Positions 27,531-32,277 of a DNA stretch of 32,277 bases are shown here, in pieces (position 1 is the first letter of the stretch; each line of letters opens with the position of its first letter). The stretch covers positions 1-32,277 of the forward strand of contig CALFLL010000008.1 in assembly GCA_937880845.1 (NCBI GenBank). The letters run 5' to 3'. The DNA is from an uncultured Drancourtella sp. GTDB lineage: Bacteria; Bacillota; Clostridia; Lachnospirales; Lachnospiraceae. The notes beneath the pieces were generated by a model, which saw nothing but the letters and a program-made list of their open reading frames with translations, made no database searches and was not told the origin of the DNA. The translations under genes were made by a program, and so were the position numbers.

Positions 27531-27902
27531 CTAAAACCACTCTAAAATATGTGGTACAAAAATCAACAGTCCGACGATTGCCGCAATGATCGCGGATATC
27601 AGTACTGCCCCGGCAGCCGTATCCTTTGCAAGCTTTGCCAGAGGCTTCCTTTCTTCTGTCACCAGATCCACGGCTGCTTCTACCGCTGTATTTACAAGTT
27701 CCAGTGACATAACCAGTCCGCACAGTATGAGGCAAATGCACCATTCCATGACCGTTAGTTTTACGACTAATCCTGCAATGACTACCATGGCTGCGGCACA
27801 GCAATGAATTTTCATATTTCTTTCCTTTTTCATGCCTGTCCATATTCCTTCAAAGGCATAACCGAAACTTTTTTTCAACGGATTCTTTTTTCTGTCCCAC
27901 AT
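27531..27902 (-). CDS. dgkA: Diacylglycerol kinase / undecaprenol kinase (DgkA family)
   Basis: About 123 residues. Three membrane helices and the conserved motif LELVNTAVEAAVDLV (E-x-x-N-T-A-x-E) containing the catalytic and metal-binding glutamates; preceded by the amphipathic FGYAFEGIWTGMKKERNMKIH. In Gram-positives this family mainly phosphorylates undecaprenol, feeding the wall lipid carrier. Start is uncertain: ATG at 27920 directly abuts GGGAG, whereas the ATG at 27902 has AGGTG 6 bp upstream and was chosen. First gene of the dgkA/phasin-like/UbiB unit (gap 22 bp). Confidence 0.92.
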   Translation of the reverse strand: MWDRKKNPLKKSFGYAFEGIWTGMKKERNMKIHCCAAAMVVIAGLVVKLTVMEWCICLILCGLVMSLELVNTAVEAAVDLVTEERKPLAKLAKDTAAGAVLISAIIAAIVGLLIFVPHILEWF

Positions 27903-28052
27903 ATTCATCACCTGCTTCATCTCCCGAAACTTGTCCGGTTAATTTATTACTATTTTAACAAATTTCCTTCAAATTAGCCAGTATTTCTACTTATTTTTCT
28001 ATTATTTTCAGATTATTTTTTTCTTTTCATTTAAAAGAATACTTTATCACAC

Positions 28053-28081
28053 TTGAAAATTTCAAAGAATTCCTGCAAAAT
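28053..28081 (+). promoter_or_regulatory. Possible promoter of the GGCT-like gene
   Basis: TTGAAA (28053-28058), a 17-bp spacer and CAAAAT (28076-28081), 31 bp before the ATG. The -10 is a weak match. The roughly 190-bp divergent region 27921-28112 shows no other clear element. Confidence 0.35.
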
Positions 28082-28112
28082 AAACATATCATACGCGAAA
28101 GGAGAAGAATCC

Positions 28113-28535
28113 ATGAAATTATATGTAGCCTATGGAAGTAATTTAAACAAAAGACAGATGAAGAAACGATGCCCAAAATCCTCTCCTGTAACGACCGGAA
28201 TCTTAAAAGACTGGACGCTGATCTACCGTGGAGAATCCTCCGGAACCTACGCAACGATTCAAAAACAGACAGGAGCTTTTGTCCCTGTTGCCCTCTGGGA
28301 AATTCACCCGGAAGATGAAAAAGCTTTGGATGAATATGAAGCATACCCTTCCCTCTATGGGAAATATGATATCACCGTCACTTTAGAAGACGGTTCGGAA
28401 ACAACAGGCATGGTCTACATCATGACAGAAGATGCCGTACCGGGGCAGCCTTCCGAAGAATATATCCAGGCAATCCGTGAAGGATATGCGGATTTTCAGC
28501 TGGATCTGTCTGTATTTGAGACTTCCTTAAAATAG
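28113..28535 (+). CDS. Gamma-glutamylcyclotransferase-like (AIG2/GGCT fold) protein
   Basis: 140 residues, the only plus-strand gene. The ATG at 28113 follows AAAGGAG; an upstream ATG at 28053 lacks a ribosome binding site and lies in the promoter. The signature YVAYGSNL is the substrate loop of the GGCT family; ALDEYEAYP carries the conserved acidic residue thought to be catalytic. Family enzymes release 5-oxoproline from gamma-glutamyl compounds or cleave gamma-glutamylamines; substrate not assignable. It is convergent with the lipoprotein gene and shares a terminator with it. Confidence 0.88.
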   Translation: MKLYVAYGSNLNKRQMKKRCPKSSPVTTGILKDWTLIYRGESSGTYATIQKQTGAFVPVALWEIHPEDEKALDEYEAYPSLYGKYDITVTLEDGSETTGMVYIMTEDAVPGQPSEEYIQAIREGYADFQLDLSVFETSLK

Positions 28536-28536
28536 C

Positions 28537-28560
28537 AAAAAGGTGCAGATGCACCTTTTT
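28537..28560. terminator. Bidirectional terminator between convergent genes
   Basis: A perfect 10-bp stem AAAAAGGTGC/GCACCTTTTT with loop AGAT gives a T5 tract on either strand. It starts 2 bp after the GGCT-like stop codon and lies 12 bp from the stop of the solute-binding protein gene on the other strand. Confidence 0.85.
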
Positions 28561-28571
28561 GTTATCTCCCG

Positions 28572-29822
28572 CTACTCTTTCACCATCATCTCATATGTTT
28601 TCCAGATTTCCTCCGTAATCTTTGGAATTTCTGCTTCCCATTGGGGATCTTTTTCAAAAATTCGGCCATGAAGTTCCCAAGCCTTATCTGCCAGATTTTG
28701 CTCTGCCTGTGTAATGAAATAAACTTCATCAATTTCTCTGAGACTTTCTGTAGCTTCTTTGAGTATTTCCTCTGACGGATAGAAAAGCCACTGTTTCAAT
28801 GCATTTTCCTGCACCGGTACTCCGTTTCCGCTCCTGTCAATATACCCATACAATACAGGCAAATGTGCATCCGGATGCTCTTTGGCATATTTCTGTGTCT
28901 TGTCATTCAGGAAAAGCATAAGGAAATCATAAGCTTCCTGTTTATGATCACCGGACATTCCGATGGCACCATATGTTCTCACCTCTGCCGTCTTACGGCC
29001 GTTGAGATTGGGAACTACCTGTAAGTCCATTCCCGAATTTATAATAATTGAATCTATTTCCTGTATGTTCTCTTCCGTTTCTACAAACACATCATCTTGA
29101 TATGTTTCAGAAAATGTCATCCATGATTCTACAAATTTCTCCCATTTTTCTTTGTCAAACAGCACCTTGTCCTTTTCATAGTCTACCGCCGGCTGCATCC
29201 ATTTTCCTGTGGAAACCAAAAAACCATTCATGGCTGCTTTCATTTTTGGATTTTTAGAATCTTCCACCTGTTTTAACCAGTCTTCCAATGTTTCTCCCGT
29301 CATGGCTTCCATATCCTTTGTTTTTGGTAAGACATCATAACTACATGACATAGGAATAATATATTGATGTCCGCCGTACTGCCCTTCTTTCAAAAAAACT
29401 TTATTGTAAGTGTTATCTTTCCAGTATGCATCTTTCTTCATAAACTTGTCCAGAGACGCCAAAGCTCCGCTCTTCATAGTCTGATAAGGATTTTCAAAAA
29501 GTGGTATCGCTTTCCCTTCTGCATTTTCCGAGTTTCTCTCCAATAAATATATATCCGGTCCTTTCCCCGCCATGATCTGTGTACGAAGATTCTGGATTTT
29601 TGTTTCCCTTTCTTTTTCCTCTTCCGGAAGAACCTGAACTTCTATCTCTATCGTACTGTCTGTTCCTTCTATAAATTTAACCGCCCAATTCACTTGGTCA
29701 AATAATCTGTCTTCTGTTATAACCGTAAGTTTTTTCTTTTCTCCTTTCTGTTGTGCCTGTGTACAACTGCATAAACTCATTGCCAAGACCGCCATACAAA
29801 GAACTACTATCTTTCGCTTCAT
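28572..29822 (-). CDS. Extracellular solute-binding lipoprotein
   Basis: 416 residues. The N-terminus is a lipoprotein signal (hydrophobic core, lipobox LCSC, lipidated Cys20). The rest fits the SBP_bac family of ABC substrate-binding proteins: TVITEDRLFDQVNWAVKFIE, MAGKGPDIYLLER, a late segment GAIGMSGDHKQEAYDFLMLFL and aromatic-rich C-terminus. Family members usually bind sugars or oligosaccharides. No permease, ATPase or glycosidase gene is adjacent, so it is an orphan binder or works with distant genes. AAGGAGGAG precedes the ATG. Ligand unknown. Confidence 0.85.
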   Translation of the reverse strand: MKRKIVVLCMAVLAMSLCSCTQAQQKGEKKKLTVITEDRLFDQVNWAVKFIEGTDSTIEIEVQVLPEEEKERETKIQNLRTQIMAGKGPDIYLLERNSENAEGKAIPLFENPYQTMKSGALASLDKFMKKDAYWKDNTYNKVFLKEGQYGGHQYIIPMSCSYDVLPKTKDMEAMTGETLEDWLKQVEDSKNPKMKAAMNGFLVSTGKWMQPAVDYEKDKVLFDKEKWEKFVESWMTFSETYQDDVFVETEENIQEIDSIIINSGMDLQVVPNLNGRKTAEVRTYGAIGMSGDHKQEAYDFLMLFLNDKTQKYAKEHPDAHLPVLYGYIDRSGNGVPVQENALKQWLFYPSEEILKEATESLREIDEVYFITQAEQNLADKAWELHGRIFEKDPQWEAEIPKITEEIWKTYEMMVKE

Positions 29823-29869
29823 TTTCTTCTCCTCCTTCCTTTAATTATCATCCGTTTATTCTTTCTTTT

Positions 29870-29878
29870 ATTATATCA
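29870..29878 (-). promoter_or_regulatory. Extended -10 promoter of the lipoprotein gene
   Basis: TGATATAAT on the minus strand matches TGnTATAAT, 47 bp before the ATG at 29822. No -35 box was seen. Confidence 0.6.
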
Positions 29879-29920
29879 TTTTCCGAATATTTTTTCTAAT
29901 TTATATAAATATTCAGAATT

Positions 29921-29950
29921 AAAAAAGGAGGAAAGCCTTCCTCCTTTTTT
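29921..29950 (-). terminator. Terminator of the NfeD-like membrane protein gene
   Basis: A perfect 13-bp stem (AAAAAAGGAGGAA with its complement, loop AGCC) is followed by T6 on the minus strand. It lies 23 bp after the stop at 29974. Symmetric T tracts allow activity on both strands. Confidence 0.85.
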
Positions 29951-29973
29951 ATAACCATATTTCTCGGTTCACG

Positions 29974-30537
29974 CTAAATTTTCTCTACAATCAGATGGAA
30001 TCCATCCATTGTTTCTATCTTTATCCTATCTCCCTTTTTTATCTTATCGTGAGTGATCCGTACATCCACAATCTCCCCGTCAAATTTTCCTTTCCCTTTG
30101 TAAGCGATATTATTTTGAGCTACTCCGATTTTACCTATATATTTATTTGCTTTTTCACACTGTTTCGATGAAATAAAATACCTTATTGCTCCCACAATCA
30201 GAACTACGCCGACAATCAGACAAATGGAAATCACAAAATTCTTTGCTGTCAATGCGATTCCAATCGAACAGACAATTCCGGCATTGGCATTGGAACCGCC
30301 GTGCTGACTTTTTCCGTAAAACAATCCCAATCCCATATATGTTTCGATAGCTGCATCAATAATCCCGATGAGCAACACTACGATTCCTGCATACATCCAA
30401 AGATTGGATGTAAAATTAACGACATTTTGCATTTCCAAAAGTGTTCTGCAGCCTTGTAGTACAAGTGCTCCAATCACAATCAAGACAGACATCTTCCAGT
30501 CCCATTTTGCTTTATAATCCACTTTTGTATCATTCAT
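29974..30537 (-). CDS. Membrane protein with C-terminal NfeD-like OB domain
   Basis: 187 residues from the ATG at 30535-30537, which has AGGAGGG 7 bp upstream; the ATG 39 bp further up has none. About four membrane segments (roughly 15-33, 45-67, 85-103, 107-126) are followed by a small soluble beta domain: IGKIGVAQNNIAYKGKGKFD then EIVDVRITHDKIKKGDRIKI. That pattern (GxxG...G...fdGe..dv...I.kGd.v.v) matches the NfeD C-terminal OB fold. NfeD proteins partner with stomatin/flotillin homologues, none of which is nearby. The promoter region contains an eight-G run. Function unknown. Confidence 0.65.
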   Translation of the reverse strand: MNDTKVDYKAKWDWKMSVLIVIGALVLQGCRTLLEMQNVVNFTSNLWMYAGIVVLLIGIIDAAIETYMGLGLFYGKSQHGGSNANAGIVCSIGIALTAKNFVISICLIVGVVLIVGAIRYFISSKQCEKANKYIGKIGVAQNNIAYKGKGKFDGEIVDVRITHDKIKKGDRIKIETMDGFHLIVEKI

Positions 30538-30614
30538 CCTGTTTCCCTCCTCGAAAAAACTTGCTGTAATCTTCAAATACTTTTTTGATTAATTGAAAGG
30601 CGATATTTCGGATA

Positions 30615-30643
30615 TTTTTACCCCCCCCGCTTAATTTTTTCAA
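30615..30643 (-). promoter_or_regulatory. Candidate promoter with a G8 tract in its spacer
   Basis: On the minus strand TTGAAA (30643-30638) and TAAAAA (30620-30615) are separated by 17 bp. The last 8 of these are a G homopolymer (30628-30621). The -10 is imperfect (4 of 6). A perfect TATAAT at 30662-30657 has no -35 or extended motif, so promoter choice is not certain. Confidence 0.4.
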
Positions 30644-30668
30644 TTATTCATTTTGTATTATAATATTA

Positions 30669-31897
30669 TCACATTTCATTTGTTTTGTGTGATTTTTCTC
30701 TGTTTTTCTTGCTGATTTTTATATTCCTTCCTGTTTGCAGAACCGCCATTACCGATACCAATACGAGAATTATCCCACTTAGTACCCATGTCATCTCTAT
30801 TGAAAAAACGGTTGCCAATTTCCCCATCAGTATCATGGAAATATAGTTAAATAAACATACAACCAGTGAATGAAATGACAAAATTGTGGCACGGTTACAA
30901 TGTTGGATTCTTATATTCAAAACCGTTTCCCGCAACGGATAAATCAGTCCCAGTAAAAATTCAAACAGCAAAATCCCTATGAAAAGCAGCCAGAAATTTT
31001 TCAAAAACGCCAACCCTATAATACTCAAGCCACATACAACAGAAACTGCCGAAAGTCTGAAAAATGTTCTGTGTTTCCATTTTTCCAACACCAGATTTCC
31101 AAGAAGCATCGCCGCCCTCATAAAAATCCACGCCATTCCTATTAAGGTATAGCTTACATGCTCAAATCCATGCAAAACCGGTGACCAGAACACAAATACC
31201 GGTGAAAGTGCAAAGGTCAAAATGCTGTTAAACAAAATCATGTTTCTGATACCTTTATCCTGGGTACAATACCGAAAACTGTCATGGATTATCTGTCCCA
31301 TCTGAGCCAGATTTTCCGAAATGCTATAATGCTTTTTTCTTTCAGACTTTACCTGAAGTTTTGGCATGATAAAAATACTGATACCAACAAACAGGATTGC
31401 TGCAATCAGGGCAAGGAAAAAGATTCCTTCCAGATAAATATCAGCTATAACCCCGCCCATAAATCCTGCCACGATCATCATGACAGAAATAAATTTGTTC
31501 TTTTTTACAAAAATATGCTCACTTTCCTTTTGCGAAGTATTTTCTATCACCCAGGCGTCCAGTGTTCCGGATTCAAAGGAGCAGGCAATACCAAGGCAAA
31601 TTTGTGCTGCTACAAATGCCGGAATCGTATCGCAAAACAAAAAAATCACATTTGTAATACACAACAATATCCCCATCAAAACCGTTGTTTTCACATAGCC
31701 AAGAAAATCTGCCAGTGCTCCTGTCGGTATTTCCATAAAGAATGCCGTGATAAGAGAAATGGCAACAATCGTATTTGTTTCCATCGTATCAAGATCTTTG
31801 CTATATAAAAACAATATAAAGGTTGCCCCTGTGATTCCAGCGTAAAATTCAAACAGACAGTTTAAATATAAGTAAATTTTTTTACTTTATGTATCAT
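30669..31897 (-). CDS. MFS transporter, frame-disrupted by an A7 run near its start
   Basis: The uninterrupted part (30669-31814 from a TTG, 381 residues) is a 12-helix-type major facilitator with motif-A-like GALADFLGYVKT after helix 2. That start would lack most of helix 1. In the same frame upstream, FEFYAGITGATFILFLYSKD reads as a perfect first helix, but no ATG/GTG occurs before a TAA at 31887-31889. An ATG at 31897 with GAGG 9 bp upstream encodes MIHKVKK in a different frame. It runs into an A7 tract (31883-31877) and stops after 11 codons. With A8 the two would join into a full N-terminus. So the gene is a frameshift pseudogene, a slippage-dependent gene, or an assembly error. Its ATG overlaps the upstream gene by 11 bp. 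Substrate unknown; drug efflux is a common role of this type. Confidence 0.7.
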
Positions 31898-32180
31898 TTT
31901 CTTTTACCTCTTCTTTGGTTTTCACCTCATCTAAAATTTTCAATGGTAGCCTTACAACTTTCCAAATAATGACTACTATGCAAATGGGGCAGATCACCAA
32001 CATAGCCTGATATGAATAATATATAAGCTTCACAATGATCCAGTCATTCTCCATAGGATAATTTTCAGCCAAAATCCGATTTCCTACCCTTGTCATAATT
32101 AGATTTCCATAATAAAATACACAGCAAACAATAAGAGAAATTTTAATATCCCGCACCGGGTTTTTCTTTGTTTCTTTCAT
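31887..32180 (-). CDS. Small two-helix membrane protein of unknown function
   Basis: 97 residues from the ATG at 32178-32180 (GGGTGGG upstream); an ATG at 32201 is the alternative. Two hydrophobic segments (about 14-32 and 52-76, the latter QAMLVICPICIVVIIWKVV) are separated by a polar loop with NRILAENYPMEND. The C-terminus is Lys/Glu-rich. Family not recognised. Its end overlaps the best start of the MFS gene by 11 bp, which suggests translational coupling. Nothing further could be supported between 32181 and the window end, apart from AT-rich sequence. Confidence 0.6.
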   Translation of the reverse strand: MKETKKNPVRDIKISLIVCCVFYYGNLIMTRVGNRILAENYPMENDWIIVKLIYYSYQAMLVICPICIVVIIWKVVRLPLKILDEVKTKEEVKENDT

Positions 32181-32277
32181 TTTCCCACCCGCTTTCATCA
32201 TTGCATTTTTGAATTTTCTTCTTATTTACATCAATCTTTTTCTATTATCTATCCATAAGTCCGCAAATGCTGGAATA

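Noticed and set aside
27496..27843. Overlapping minus-strand frame with Arg/His/Gly-rich product inside dgkA
   Set aside because: It is the alternative frame of the DgkA gene, whose membrane helices and E-x-x-N-T-A motif are clear.
28027..28344. Minus-strand frame opposite the GGCT-like gene
   Set aside because: It has no start signal or motif, whereas the plus-strand gene has a ribosome binding site, a family signature and a terminator.

Overview
The window looks like a chromosomal segment of a low-GC, anaerobic Firmicute, most likely a gut Lachnospiraceae (Mediterraneibacter/Dorea/Blautia-like). Pointers are the clostridial ChW-repeat cell-surface proteins, an AT-rich base composition with strong AGGAGG ribosome binding sites, sigma-A type promoters, and Clostridia-style gene neighbourhoods (CdaA-CdaR, phasin-like/UbiB, Cytidylate_kin2, SseB). 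The genus is inferred from gene content, not from a marker gene. No rRNA, tRNA, CRISPR array, insertion sequence or prophage was seen. I support 26 protein genes. All but one (a gamma-glutamylcyclotransferase-like gene at 28113-28535) lie on the minus strand, so transcription runs from high to low coordinates.

Layout. (1) 1-6188: a minus-strand unit of a sugar-phosphate nucleotidyltransferase followed by two large secreted ChW-repeat proteins, one ending in an NlpC/P60 peptidase and one in a C39-like cysteine peptidase. It is bounded by a sigma-A promoter at 6160-6188 and a terminator at 12-58. (2) 6211-10385: a cyclic-di-AMP operon with its own promoter: two unknown membrane proteins, diadenylate cyclase CdaA, its regulator CdaR, then HPr. 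(3) 10370-14540: mreB/mbl, recD2 and comF. (4) 14567-19506: uvrB-uvrA behind a hairpin carrying an SOS-box-like motif. (5) 19554-21466: a stand-alone OLD-family nuclease with a cysteine cluster. (6) 21492-25538: an LCP cell-wall ligase, a cytidylate-kinase-like protein, a short-chain dehydrogenase with bile-acid-HSDH-like features and an SseB-family protein, with a perfect 42-bp palindrome in the middle. (7) 25561-27902: dgkA, a phasin-like coiled-coil protein and an ABC1/UbiB kinase. (8) 28113-32277: an accessory-looking end with a GGCT-like enzyme, an orphan solute-binding lipoprotein, a membrane protein with an NfeD-like C-terminus, an MFS transporter and a small membrane protein.

The most unusual part is the right end. 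The MFS gene is out of frame with its best start because of an A7 homopolymer just after that start (A8 would restore a full N-terminus). The next gene downstream has a run of eight G placed in the 17-bp spacer of its candidate promoter. Together these suggest a locus prone to slipped-strand (phase-variable) or slippage control. Other points of interest are HPr inside the c-di-AMP operon with a palindrome just downstream of the operon promoter, the triplet super-repeat organisation of the ChW proteins, the Cys-cluster OLD nuclease and the REP-like palindrome.

All calls come from reading sequence and translations. No database search or structure prediction was run.
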